Source of the DNA: Propionibacteriales bacterium
GTDB taxonomy: Bacteria; Actinomycetota; Actinomycetes; Propionibacteriales; Nocardioidaceae
Assembly (NCBI GenBank): GCA_026392465.1
Contig: JAPLCA010000034.1
Coordinates: forward strand, 1 to 64,000
Length of the DNA: 64,000 nt
Reading direction: 5' to 3'
Shown in pieces: positions 8,447-16,531 of the stretch; position 1 is the first letter of the stretch, and each line of letters opens with the position of its first letter. The notes beneath the pieces were generated by a model that worked only from the letters and a program-made list of their open reading frames with translations, had not been told where the DNA came from and did not search any database. Position numbers and translations under genes: made by a program.

Positions 8447-8511
8447 CCGCTGAGTGTGACGTTTCGGGGGTGGAGAGGCCGCTGGCGGCCCGCAAACGTC
8501 ACGCTCAGCGG
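8447..8511. repeat. 18-bp inverted repeat between isomerase and LysE genes
   Basis: Arms 8447-8464 (CCGCTGAGTGTGACGTTT) and 8494-8511 pair over 18 positions with one G-T mismatch and a 29-base loop that is itself GC-rich and partly complementary. It may end the upstream transcript; the AAAAGG that follows is only a weak terminator tail. Confidence 0.6.
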
Positions 8512-8555
8512 AAAAGGAGGTGGGGGGTGGGCTGCCGGTCGGGCAGGATGCAGGC

Positions 8556-9203
8556 ATGATCACCGTCGACCAGCTGCTCGCGTTCGGGCTCGCCGCCCTC
8601 GTGCTCATCGCGATCCCGGGGCCGAGCGTCGTGTTCGTGATCGGCCGCGCGCTCGCCTACGGCCGTTCCGTCGCCCTGATGACCGTGCTCGGGAACTCGC
8701 TCGGGCTGCTCGTCATCGTGGGACTCGTGACGGTCGGGCTGTCAGCGCTGCTCGAGCGCTCCGTGCTCGCGTTCACCGTGCTCAAGCTCGCCGGCGCGGC
8801 CTACCTCGTCTGGCTCGGCGTGCAGGCCGTGCGGCACCGCAGGGACCTGTCGATGTCGGACGTCGACGGTGCCGCACCTCGGACGCCCCTGCCGCTGCGG
8901 ACCGCACTGCGCCAGGGGATCGTGGTGGGGCTCACCAACCCGAAGGCCTTCATGATCTTCGCCGCCGTGCTGCCCCAGTTCGTCGACCGCGGTGCCGGGC
9001 ACGTCCCCGTCCAGATGCTGCTGCTCGGGCTCGTCGCCTTCACGATCGCGCTGCTCGGCGACGGCCTCTGGGCCGTGGTCGCCGGGAGCCTGCGCTCCTG
9101 GTTCGCCCGCTCGCCCCGCCGGGGTGAGGCGGTCGGCGCACTGGGCGGCGCGTCGATGGTCGGGCTCGGCGTCGCCCTCGCCGTGACGGGTCACCGAAGG
9201 TAG
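8556..9203 (+). CDS. LysE/RhtB-family amino-acid exporter
   Basis: A 215-residue membrane protein with about six hydrophobic segments. The family N-terminus is visible as AIPGPSVVFVIGRALAYGRS, where the LysE family has a PGP-x5 signature, and TNPKAFMIFAAVLPQFV is the second conserved block. The substrate cannot be assigned. CAGGAT six bases before the ATG resembles the local leaderless -10 pattern. It is convergent with the SBF-like transporter. Confidence 0.85.
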   Translation: MITVDQLLAFGLAALVLIAIPGPSVVFVIGRALAYGRSVALMTVLGNSLGLLVIVGLVTVGLSALLERSVLAFTVLKLAGAAYLVWLGVQAVRHRRDLSMSDVDGAAPRTPLPLRTALRQGIVVGLTNPKAFMIFAAVLPQFVDRGAGHVPVQMLLLGLVAFTIALLGDGLWAVVAGSLRSWFARSPRRGEAVGALGGASMVGLGVALAVTGHRR

Positions 9204-9216
9204 ACACCGCCTCGAC

Positions 9217-10170
9217 CTACGACGCCGGCGCCGACCTCCCGAGCCGTCCGGACAGCACCGAGCCCACCACGAGCTGCATCTGGTGGTAGATCATCAGCGG
9301 CAGCACGACGAATGCCACGACGTCGCTCGGGAAGAGCACGGTGGCCATCGGCAGTCCGCTCGCCAGGCTCTTGTTGCTCCCGCAGAACAGCAGCGCCACC
9401 CGGTCGCCGCGGTCGAACCCGACCAGCCGGCCCCACGCGGTGCACCACGCGAGCCCCAGTGCGAGGAGCGTGGCCGCCAGCGCGGCCACGACCGCGAAGT
9501 CGTGCAGGGGGACGGCCGACCAGATGCCGGCCTCGGTGCCCTCGCTGAACGCGACGTAGACGATCAGCAGGATCGTCGAGCGGTCGAAGCGCTTCAGGCT
9601 GGTGTCGTGGCGCTCGACCCACGCCCCCACCACGGGACGCAGCAGCTGCCCGAGCGCGAAGGGGGCCAGGAGCTGCAGCACGATGCGCAGCACCGAGCCC
9701 GCGTCGACCCGTGCCTCGCCGCCCATCAGGAGCGCGACGAGCAGCGGCGTCATCAGCACGCCCAGCAGGTTCGACGTCGATGCGCTGACCACCGCCGCCG
9801 CGACGTTGCCGCGCGCGAGCCGCGTGTAGACCACGCAGCCCTGCACGGTCGACGGCACGAGCGTCAGCAGCAGCAGACCGGCGGCCAGCTGCGGTGCGAG
9901 CCAGGAGTCCGGGAGCAGCCGCGTGCCCAGGCCGAGCACCGGGAACACCACGAACGTGACGCTGAGGATGCTCAGCTGCAGCCGCCAGTGCCTCAGGTTG
10001 CGCACCGTCTCGGCGGTCGAGAGCCGCGCGCCGTACAGGAAGAAGAGCAGTCCGATGCCGACGGTCGAGACCGTGCGCACCACCTCGAACGTCGTCCCGG
10101 TGGCCGGAAGGAAGGAGCCGAGAGCCGCGGCGCCGAGGAGGAGCACGAGGAACGGGTCGATGCGGCGCAC
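9217..10170 (-). CDS. Bile acid:sodium symporter-like (SBF-like) transporter
   Basis: A 317-residue protein with about nine or ten membrane segments, belonging to the SBF-like branch (YfeH type) of the BASS superfamily. Diagnostic stretches are GLLFFLYGARLS (about 40-51), TLVPSTVQGCVVYTRLARGN (about 106) and LLFCGSNKSLASGLPMA (about 265). The transported organic anion is unknown. The GTG start has TACCGT six bases upstream; its promoter lies back to back with the proC promoter. Confidence 0.85.
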   Translation of the reverse strand: MRRIDPFLVLLLGAAALGSFLPATGTTFEVVRTVSTVGIGLLFFLYGARLSTAETVRNLRHWRLQLSILSVTFVVFPVLGLGTRLLPDSWLAPQLAAGLLLLTLVPSTVQGCVVYTRLARGNVAAAVVSASTSNLLGVLMTPLLVALLMGGEARVDAGSVLRIVLQLLAPFALGQLLRPVVGAWVERHDTSLKRFDRSTILLIVYVAFSEGTEAGIWSAVPLHDFAVVAALAATLLALGLAWCTAWGRLVGFDRGDRVALLFCGSNKSLASGLPMATVLFPSDVVAFVVLPLMIYHQMQLVVGSVLSGRLGRSAPAS

Positions 10171-10176
10171 GGCCCG

Positions 10177-10182
10177 ACGGTA
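10177..10182 (-). promoter_or_regulatory. -10 TACCGT before the SBF-like gene
   Basis: On the minus strand TACCGT is followed by CGGGCC and the GTG at 10170. Only 32 bases separate it from the divergent proC -10. Confidence 0.55.
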
Positions 10183-10214
10183 CGCCCGCGCCCGCCCGAG
10201 ACCGCCGAGCGCCC

Positions 10215-10220
10215 TAGGGT
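10215..10220 (+). promoter_or_regulatory. -10 TAGGGT before proC
   Basis: TAGGGT is followed by GGCGCC and the ATG at 10227 (spacing six). Confidence 0.55.
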
Positions 10221-10226
10221 GGCGCC

Positions 10227-11084
10227 ATGAGCGGCGCGACGACGGACCACCAGCCCGACGGCCCCCACGCCGGTGGCACCGACCCGGACCGCATCGCCAT
10301 CCTGGGCGGCGGTGTGATGGGCGAGACGCTCCTGTCGGCGTTCGTCGCGTCGGGTCGGCGCCCGGGCGACCTCGTGGTGAGCGAGAAGCTCGAGGAGCGG
10401 GCCGCCGACCTGCGCACCCGCTACGGGGTGCAGACCACCGACCCGGCCACGGCCGTCCAGCGCGCCGCCGTCGTGCTCGTGGTCGTCAAGCCGCAGGACG
10501 TCGCGGCGCTCGTGCAGGAGATCGCCCCGTACGTCGACCCCTCGGCCACGGTGCTGTCGCTCGCGGCCGGCGTGCGCATCGCCGCCTACGAGGACGTGCT
10601 GGCGGACGGCGTCGCCGTGGCCCGCGCGATGCCCAACACACCCGCGGTGGTGGGGGAGGGCATGTTCGGCGTCTCGCCCGGTCGCGCCTGCGACGAGGAC
10701 CGCCTCGCCGCGGTCGTGGCGCTCCTGGAGACGGGCGGTCGCGTGGCGGTCGTGCCGGAGGAGCAGCAGGACGCGGTCACCGCCGTCTCCGGCTCGGGTC
10801 CGGCCTACGTGTTCTACCTGGCCGAGGCGATGATCGACGCCGGCGTCGACGCGGGCCTCGACCGCGACACCGCGCGGGCGCTCACCGAGCAGACCCTCCG
10901 CGGCGCTGCGGCGCTGCTCGCCGACTCCGACGACGAGCCCGCCGAACTGCGCCGCCGGGTCACCTCGCCGAACGGCACGACGCACGCCGCGATCACCACC
11001 TTCGACGAGCACGGGGTCGACGAGGGACTGCGTGCAGGCGTGCGGGCGGCGGCGCGACGCTCGGCCGAGCTGTCGGGGTCGTAG
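10227..11084 (+). CDS. proC: Pyrroline-5-carboxylate reductase
   Basis: A 285-residue enzyme that performs the last step of proline synthesis, NAD(P)H-dependent reduction of P5C. The Rossmann motif IAILGGGVMGETLL lies near residues 23-36 after a short polar extension. The family signature SGSGPAYVFYLAEAM is near 190, followed by the conserved dimer helices and SPNGTTHAAI. The length is typical. Its TAG stop (11082-11084) is also the first half of the -10 box of the next gene. Confidence 0.95.
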   Translation: MSGATTDHQPDGPHAGGTDPDRIAILGGGVMGETLLSAFVASGRRPGDLVVSEKLEERAADLRTRYGVQTTDPATAVQRAAVVLVVVKPQDVAALVQEIAPYVDPSATVLSLAAGVRIAAYEDVLADGVAVARAMPNTPAVVGEGMFGVSPGRACDEDRLAAVVALLETGGRVAVVPEEQQDAVTAVSGSGPAYVFYLAEAMIDAGVDAGLDRDTARALTEQTLRGAAALLADSDDEPAELRRRVTSPNGTTHAAITTFDEHGVDEGLRAGVRAAARRSAELSGS

Positions 11085-11087
11085 GCT
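11082..11087 (+). promoter_or_regulatory. -10 TAGGCT before acuC, overlapping the proC stop
   Basis: TAGGCT is followed by TCGACC and the ATG at 11094. The first three bases are the proC stop codon. Confidence 0.5.
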
Positions 11088-11093
11088 TCGACC

Positions 11094-12326
11094 ATGCCGG
11101 ACCGCGCCCCGCACGGACCCGCCGACGAGGCGGAGCAGAACCCTGGCCAGGCCACAGGGGGGCCCTGCCTCGTCTTCGACGACCGTCTCACCGGCTACGA
11201 CTTCGGTGCCGCGCACCCGATGGCGCCGGTGCGCGTCGACCTGACGATGGTGCTGGCGGGCGAGCTCGGCGTGCTCGACCACCTCGAGGTCGTCGGTGCC
11301 GAGCCCGCCACCGACGAGGAGCTGTGCACCGTGCACACGCCGGTCTACGTCGAGAAGGTGCGCAAGCTGTCGGTGCACCCCACGCACGCCGACCCGAGCG
11401 TCGGCCTGGGCACCGAGGACAACCCGGTCTTCGGCGGCATGCACGACGCCAGCGCTCTGATCGCCGGCGCCACCCTCGAGGCGGTCCGGCGGGTCTGGAC
11501 GGGCCGGAACACGCACGCCGTGAACGTCTCCGGCGGCCTGCACCACGCCATGCCCGGCTCGGCCAGCGGGTTCTGCATCTACAACGACCTCGGCGTCGGC
11601 ATCGCGTGGCTGCTGGCCCAGGGGGCGCAGAAGGTCGTCTACCTCGACGTCGACGCGCACCACGGCGACGGGGTGCAGGCGATGTTCTACGACGACCCGC
11701 GCGTGCTGACCATCTCGATCCACGAGGGTCCGCAGTCGCTGTTCCCGGGCACCGGCTGGTCGACGGAGACCGGTGCGGAAGGCGCGGAGGGCACGGCGGT
11801 CAACGTCCCGCTGCCGCCCGGCACGTCCGACGCCGGCTGGCTGCGCGCCTTCCACGCCGTCGTGCCCGACGTGATCCGCGAGTTCGGCCCCGAGATCATC
11901 ATCAGCCAGCACGGCTGCGACTCCCACATGGACGACCCGCTCACCAACCTCATGCTCAGCGTCGACGGCCAGCGGGCCTCCTACCTCGCGATCCGCGACC
12001 TCGCGCGCGAGGTGTGCGGCGGCCGGTGGGTGGCCACCGGCGGCGGCGGGTACGCCGTGACCGAGGTGGTGCCGCGGGCGTGGACGCACCTGCTGGGCAT
12101 CGTCGCCGACCACGACGTCGACCCCGAGGCCGCGACCTCGCAGGGCTGGCGCGACCACGTCGAGCGGCTGCGCGGCGTGCGCGCCCCACAGCGGATGACG
12201 GACGGCCGGTCGGCCTCGTTCCGTGCGTGGGAGATGGGCTACGACCCGGCCAGCTGGCTCGACCGCAACATCCTCGCCGCGCGCACCGACACGTTCCCGC
12301 TGCTCGGTCTCGACCCGCACCTCTGA
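11094..12326 (+). CDS. acuC: AcuC-type deacetylase (histone deacetylase family)
   Basis: A 410-residue class I HDAC-like enzyme. The zinc and catalytic residues are in GGLHHAMPGSASGFCIYND (His-His near 146-147), YLDVDAHHGDG (about 184) and SQHGCDSHMDDP (about 270). The catalytic Tyr is in GGGGYAVTE (about 318). AcuC deacetylates acetyl-CoA synthetase and other proteins in Bacillus and actinobacteria; the target here is inferred. The first 25 residues are a variable extension. Confidence 0.88.
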   Translation: MPDRAPHGPADEAEQNPGQATGGPCLVFDDRLTGYDFGAAHPMAPVRVDLTMVLAGELGVLDHLEVVGAEPATDEELCTVHTPVYVEKVRKLSVHPTHADPSVGLGTEDNPVFGGMHDASALIAGATLEAVRRVWTGRNTHAVNVSGGLHHAMPGSASGFCIYNDLGVGIAWLLAQGAQKVVYLDVDAHHGDGVQAMFYDDPRVLTISIHEGPQSLFPGTGWSTETGAEGAEGTAVNVPLPPGTSDAGWLRAFHAVVPDVIREFGPEIIISQHGCDSHMDDPLTNLMLSVDGQRASYLAIRDLAREVCGGRWVATGGGGYAVTEVVPRAWTHLLGIVADHDVDPEAATSQGWRDHVERLRGVRAPQRMTDGRSASFRAWEMGYDPASWLDRNILAARTDTFPLLGLDPHL

Positions 12327-12354
12327 GCGTCGGGTGCACCGGCACCCTGCGCGG

Positions 12355-12371
12355 CCGGGTCCTGGACCCGG
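12355..12371. terminator. Short GC hairpin after acuC
   Basis: CCGGGTCC and GGACCCGG pair over 8 bp around a single base, 29 bases beyond the acuC stop. It is a weak candidate terminator without a T-run. Confidence 0.3.
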
Positions 12372-12522
12372 GCCGGACGTCCTGATCACACGGGTCTCGT
12401 GGAACTCGTTCCGTCTCGGCTATCCCTGGAGCCCCAGGAGGCACTACGCTGCGGAGCACGAGCCGCGCCGACTCCCGGAGGGGAAGCCGGGGGTGCGCGG
12501 TGCCCTGGAAGAGGTGAGGACC

Positions 12523-12708
12523 ATGACTGCAGGAACGACCTTCCTGACCGTCGCGGAGGTTGCTGCGCAGATGCGCGTCTCCAAGATGACCGTGTACCGG
12601 CTCGTCCACAACGGCGAGCTGGAGGCCCTGCGCGTGGGCCGGAGCTTCCGCGTGCCCGAGAAGGCGGTGCGCGACTACCTCCAGAAGTCGTTCTACGAGG
12701 CCGGCTGA
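12523..12708 (+). CDS. bldC: BldC-type MerR-like helix-turn-helix regulator
   Basis: A 61-residue DNA-binding protein that is a single winged HTH. It runs TFLTVAEVAAQMRVSKMTVY, then RLVHNGELEALRVGRSFRVP and a short C-terminal helix. This matches BldC of Streptomyces, which binds direct repeats cooperatively and controls the onset of development. The start is set by GAGGTGAGG (12511-12519) at good spacing, although the frame is open further upstream. It precedes bS22 by 66 bases. Confidence 0.88.
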   Translation: MTAGTTFLTVAEVAAQMRVSKMTVYRLVHNGELEALRVGRSFRVPEKAVRDYLQKSFYEAG

Positions 12709-12729
12709 GTCGGTCCGGCCACCGTCGCG

Positions 12730-12735
12730 TAGGCT
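12730..12735 (+). promoter_or_regulatory. Possible -10 TAGGCT upstream of bS22
   Basis: TAGGCT lies 39 bases before the bS22 start, so the transcript would carry a short leader. AGAGG (12762-12766) precedes the GTG as a plausible ribosome binding site. Confidence 0.35.
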
Positions 12736-12774
12736 GGTCCTCCGCCAGTACCGCACCGAGTAGAGGTTTGTTTC

Positions 12775-12876
12775 GTGGGTTCAGTCATCAAGAAGCGTCG
12801 TAAGCGGATGTCGAAGAAGAAGCACCGCAAGATGCTCAAGCGCACCCGCGTCCAGCGCCGCAAGCTCGGCAAGTAG
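12775..12876 (+). CDS. Small ribosomal subunit protein bS22 (AURKAIP1/COX24 domain)
   Basis: A 33-residue, extremely basic protein from GTG to [23 protein letters not shown] and then [13 protein letters not shown]. This sequence is nearly invariant in actinobacteria and is the small-subunit protein seen as bS22 in mycobacterial ribosome structures. It is often missed because of its length. It lies between bldC and the epimerase gene, the usual actinobacterial position. Confidence 0.92.
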   Translation: MGSVIKKRRKRMSKKKHRKMLKRTRVQRRKLGK

Positions 12877-12881
12877 GCCCC

Positions 12882-13871
12882 ATGGGGCGGGTCGTCCTCG
12901 TCACGGGGGTCTCCGGGACCCTCGCGTCGCGCGTCTCGCGACACCTGGCCGAGCTCGGCGCGTCCGCCGGCATCGACCGGGTGGTCGGGATCGACCTGCG
13001 TCCCCCCGTCGGTGACCTCGGCGGGGTCAAGTTCGTCCGTGCCGACATCCGGACCCCGGTGGTAGCCAAGGTCATCGCCGTCGAGGACGTCGACACCGTC
13101 GTCCACCTCGACCTCGCCCCCGCGAGCCACCGCTTCGGCGGCGGTGGCGGCGTCAAGGAGCGCAACGTCATCGGGACGATGCAGCTGCTCGCCGCCTGCC
13201 AGCGCTCCGCGACCGTCGCAAAGCTGGTCGTCGGGTCGTCGGCGGCCGTCTACGGCTCCTCGTCCCGCGACCCCGCCCTCTTCCGCGAGTCCGACTCCGC
13301 CCGCGGCGGCGTCCGCACCGGGTTCCCGAAGGACGTCGTCGAGGCCGAGTCCTATGTGCGCGGGTTCAGCCGACGGCGACCCGACATCCTCATCACGACC
13401 CTGCGCGCCGCGCAGACCCTGCACCCGCAGATCGAGAGCCCGTTGCACAGCTACCTGCGCAACCCGCTGCTCCCGTCGGTGCTCGGGTTCGACCCGCGGC
13501 TGCAGTTCCTGTCGCTGCACGACGCCCTGAACATCATCGCCGAGGCGGTGACCAAGGACCGTCCGGGCACGTTCAACGCGGCCGGTCCGGGGGTGCTGCT
13601 GCTGTCGCAGATCGCTCGACGCCTCGGCAAGCCGACCGTCCCCCTGCCGGCCATCGGCTTCGGTGCCGCCGCCGCGCGGGTCGTGCGCAGCATGGGCGGG
13701 GAGATCTCGCCCGACCTGCACCGTCTGCTCATGCACGGCCGGGCCGTCGACATCGCGGCCCTGCGCGACATCTTCGGGTACGAGCCGACGGCCACGACCG
13801 AGGAGGTGTTCGAGGAGTTCCGTGCCGCGCAGCGCCCCGGGGTCCTCGCACGTCTGGGAGGTCACGGATGA
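12882..13871 (+). CDS. NAD-dependent epimerase/dehydratase family protein
   Basis: A 329-residue extended short-chain dehydrogenase-like protein. The Rossmann motif VTGVSGTLASRV lies at 7-18, and VVGSSAAVYG near 118-127 carries the conserved Ser. The usual catalytic YxxxK is not obvious (ESYVRGF replaces it), so activity is uncertain. It starts five bases after bS22 and overlaps the next gene by ATGA, indicating one operon. Confidence 0.78.
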   Translation: MGRVVLVTGVSGTLASRVSRHLAELGASAGIDRVVGIDLRPPVGDLGGVKFVRADIRTPVVAKVIAVEDVDTVVHLDLAPASHRFGGGGGVKERNVIGTMQLLAACQRSATVAKLVVGSSAAVYGSSSRDPALFRESDSARGGVRTGFPKDVVEAESYVRGFSRRRPDILITTLRAAQTLHPQIESPLHSYLRNPLLPSVLGFDPRLQFLSLHDALNIIAEAVTKDRPGTFNAAGPGVLLLSQIARRLGKPTVPLPAIGFGAAAARVVRSMGGEISPDLHRLLMHGRAVDIAALRDIFGYEPTATTEEVFEEFRAAQRPGVLARLGGHG

Positions 13872-15247
13872 ACGACGAACGTCGCACCATCGGCACCGAC
13901 GGCGCCGCCGGCCGGGGCACACGCGGTGGCTCGCCGTCGTCCGGCGCGCGGTCCCTCGCCGGCGGCAAGGCGACGCCGCGCAAGCCCGTCCGGAAGGCTG
14001 CCGCGTCGTCCACGTCCGAGGGCAGTGCCAAGGCCCCCCGCAAGACCGCCGCGCCGGGCTCGGCGGGTGCCGCGAAGCCCGGCACCGGCCCATCCGCGAC
14101 GTCCGGGTCGACCCCGCCGGCACGCGAGAAGCCCCGGAAGTCCGCGTCGAGGACCGGAGCGGGCCGGGCCAAGGCCCCGACGTCGGCCGGGAGCGGCTCG
14201 ACGTCGCGTCCCCGACGTCCGTCGGCGGCCGCGGGAGCCGATGCCGCACCGCACCTGCGCGCGGTCACCGAGGAGGACGCCGCCGCTGCTGCCGCGGCTG
14301 CGGCCGAGGAGGCGGCGCGCGAGACGCGCACCGCGTCGGGTCGCGCCACCCTGCCCGGGCTGCCCGTCGAGGAGGTGCTCGTGGCCGTCGTCCAGGCGGC
14401 GCAGCGGATCCTCGGCAGCGACTGGGAGCACCGGCTGGCCGTGGCGGTCGCGGCGCTGCGCAAGCGCCTGTCGGGCGACTTCGAGGTCGACGAGTTCGGC
14501 TTCGACCCCCAGCTCGCCGAGGTCCTGACGGCGGCGTTCGAGCCGATCGCGGAGAAGTGGTTCCGGCTCGAGGTCCGCGGCGCGGAGAACATCCCGAGCG
14601 AGGGCGGCGCGCTGCTCGTCGCCAACCACTCCGGCACGGTGCCGGTGGACGGGCTGATGACCGGCTACGCGGTCAAGCGTCACGGCGGGCGCGACCTGCG
14701 TCCGTTGGGTGCCGACCTCGTGTTCGCCCTGCCGTTCGTCGGCCAGGTCGCCCGGCGTGCGGGCGCGACGCTCGCGTGCACGCAGGACGCGGAACGTCTG
14801 CTGGCCTCCGGCGAGATCGCCGGCGTCTGGCCCGAGGGCTTCAAGGGCATCGGCAAGCCCTTCGCGGAGCGGTACAAGCTGCAGCGGTTCGGCCGCGGCG
14901 GCTTCGTATCGTCGGCGCTGCGGGCGCAGGTGCCGATCGTGCCCGTCTCGATCGTCGGCGCCGAGGAGATCTACCCGCTGGTCGGCAACGTGCCGTCGCT
15001 GGCGCGTCTGCTGGGACTGCCCTACCTGCCCATCACGCCGTTCTTCCCGTTGCTCGGCCCGCTCGGCATGATCCCGCTGCCGAGCAAGTGGATCATCGAG
15101 TTCGGCGAGCCGATCCGCACCGACGCCTACGAGCCCGACGCGGCCGACGACCCGATGCTGCTGTTCAACGTCACCGACCAGGTGCGCGAGACGATCCAGC
15201 AGACCCTCTACCAGCTGCTCGTCGAGCGGGGCAACGCGTTCTTCTGA
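13868..15247 (+). CDS. Lysophospholipid acyltransferase-family protein with disordered N-terminus
   Basis: A 459-residue protein. Residues 1 to about 130 are Ala/Lys/Pro/Ser-rich and probably disordered and basic. The acyltransferase domain follows, with VANHSGTVPVDGLM (about 254; a His-x6-Asp variant of the acyltransferase motif I), WPEGFKGIGKPF (about 321) and PIVPVSIVGAEEIYP (about 357). It likely acylates a glycerolipid at the membrane; the substrate is unknown. It overlaps the epimerase gene by four bases. Confidence 0.82.
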   Translation: MNDERRTIGTDGAAGRGTRGGSPSSGARSLAGGKATPRKPVRKAAASSTSEGSAKAPRKTAAPGSAGAAKPGTGPSATSGSTPPAREKPRKSASRTGAGRAKAPTSAGSGSTSRPRRPSAAAGADAAPHLRAVTEEDAAAAAAAAAEEAARETRTASGRATLPGLPVEEVLVAVVQAAQRILGSDWEHRLAVAVAALRKRLSGDFEVDEFGFDPQLAEVLTAAFEPIAEKWFRLEVRGAENIPSEGGALLVANHSGTVPVDGLMTGYAVKRHGGRDLRPLGADLVFALPFVGQVARRAGATLACTQDAERLLASGEIAGVWPEGFKGIGKPFAERYKLQRFGRGGFVSSALRAQVPIVPVSIVGAEEIYPLVGNVPSLARLLGLPYLPITPFFPLLGPLGMIPLPSKWIIEFGEPIRTDAYEPDAADDPMLLFNVTDQVRETIQQTLYQLLVERGNAFF

Positions 15248-15323
15248 GCCGCGCGGTGCGGTCGGGCGTCGTCACGACACCGGTGTGCCGCGGTGGGGCT
15301 CGGCGCGGTCGGCTCCCGCCGGA

Positions 15324-16431
15324 CTACTTCCTGGGTCCGAGCAGACCGCCGAGCAGGCCGGGCACGAGGCCCTCCTGGTCGTCGTCGCCCAGGAGGCCGC
15401 CCAGCAGCGGGTCGGTGACGGTGCCCAGGCCCTTGCTCTGCGTGGTCGGGGTGGGCGTCGGTGCGGGCAGCGTGGGCACCTGCACGAGCGGAGGCGTGGT
15501 GGACGGGGTGGTCGCGGACGGCGCCGTCGACGTGCCCGCGCTGGAGGGCGAGGGGGCGGCGGTGGAGCGGCCGGCCGAGGCCGCACGCGTCGACCCGTCG
15601 CCGGAGGCGGCCGGTGCGAGCACCGAGCGGACCACGTCGACGAGCGAGCCGAGGTCGGCGCTGCCGCAGCTGGCGCAGAGCCGGCCGGCCTGCCCGGCGA
15701 GGTCGGTCACCGCGGCGGCGGGCGGCGGAGAACGACTCCGTCGCGTCGGCGGGGACGTCGGCCGCCATCGTCGTCAGGTCGACCGCGGAGGCGGCGGCGA
15801 AGTCGTTGACGGTCTCGATCGAGGCCGTGGAGCCGTCGGTGTCGTAGGCGTCGAACAGCGAGGCCGAGCCCTGCTCCGCCTGCGTGCTGAACTCGTCGAG
15901 CAGGTCGGGGACCTGGTGGCGTGCGGCGGGGGAGCCGTCGGCGATGACGGCACGCACCTCGCGCAGGCGCTCGGCCGCGAGCTCAAGACGCTGCGTGCCG
16001 CGTGCCTCGTCGGAGCGGTGCAGCGCGAGCTCGACGTCCTCCACCGTCCGCTTGACGGGGTAGAGCACGTCGCCCGGAAGGGCGGAGGCGCTGCTGGCCA
16101 CCAGGCCGACGACGCCGAGGGACGAGACCGCTGCGACCGCGGCGGTGGCGAGCCTGCGACGTGCACGCGACGGTGCGGCGGCCGGGGCAGCGTCGCCCGC
16201 GGCAGCCGTGCGGCGCGAGGCACCCGGGGCGGGGACGAGGACCGTCCGGCCCTCGGCGATCAGCCGCTCGCGCAGCGCCGAGGTGAACTCGGGGCGGGGC
16301 GCGGCGCTGGCCGACGTGCGCAGGGTCTGCGCGGTGCGGACGAGCTCGGCGACCTGACCCGTGCCGTGCGCACCCGACTCCCACGCCTCGTGGAAGGCCT
16401 GGGCGTCGTCGCGGCCCGGTCGGCGGATCAT
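15324..16431 (-). pseudogene. DUF5667 membrane protein, probable anti-sigma partner (frameshifted)
   Basis: The reading frame opens with MIRRPGRDDAQAFHEAWESG. It has one membrane segment (about 94-116, LATAAVAAVSSLGVVGLVAS) and then a DUF5667-like helical domain (ALPGDVLYPVKRTVEDVELA). At 15711-15730, in a GCC-repeat run, the frame breaks. Removing one C joins FSAA to VTDLAGQAGRLCASCGSADL and a Ser/Thr/Pro-rich tail ending GLLGPRK. The topology and the position directly after a BldN-type sigma gene match the RsbN anti-sigma arrangement in Streptomyces, so an anti-sigma role is inferred. The frameshift may be genuine or a homopolymer-type sequencing error. Confidence 0.7.
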
Positions 16432-16467
16432 CGCGTCGTCCTGTCTGTGGTCGTGGTGGTACGAGGT

Positions 16468-16496
16468 CCAACGACCAAGAAGACGTGCGAGTTACG
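16468..16496 (-). promoter_or_regulatory. BldN-type ECF promoter, CGTAAC-N17-CGTTGG
   Basis: On the minus strand CGTAAC (16496-16491) and CGTTGG (16473-16468) are 17 bases apart, with the DUF5667 ATG 36 bases beyond the -10. The boxes resemble those reported for sigma-BldN in Streptomyces. The same arrangement occurs before the transglycosylase gene at 28366. Confidence 0.6.
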
Positions 16497-16531
16497 GGAA
16501 CGTGACGCGGTGGTCGCGAGGATGTGCGAAC

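Noticed and set aside
15711..15730. Programmed ribosomal frameshifting in the DUF5667 gene
   Set aside because: No slippery heptamer or downstream pseudoknot is apparent. A GCC run is more easily explained by an indel or base-call error.
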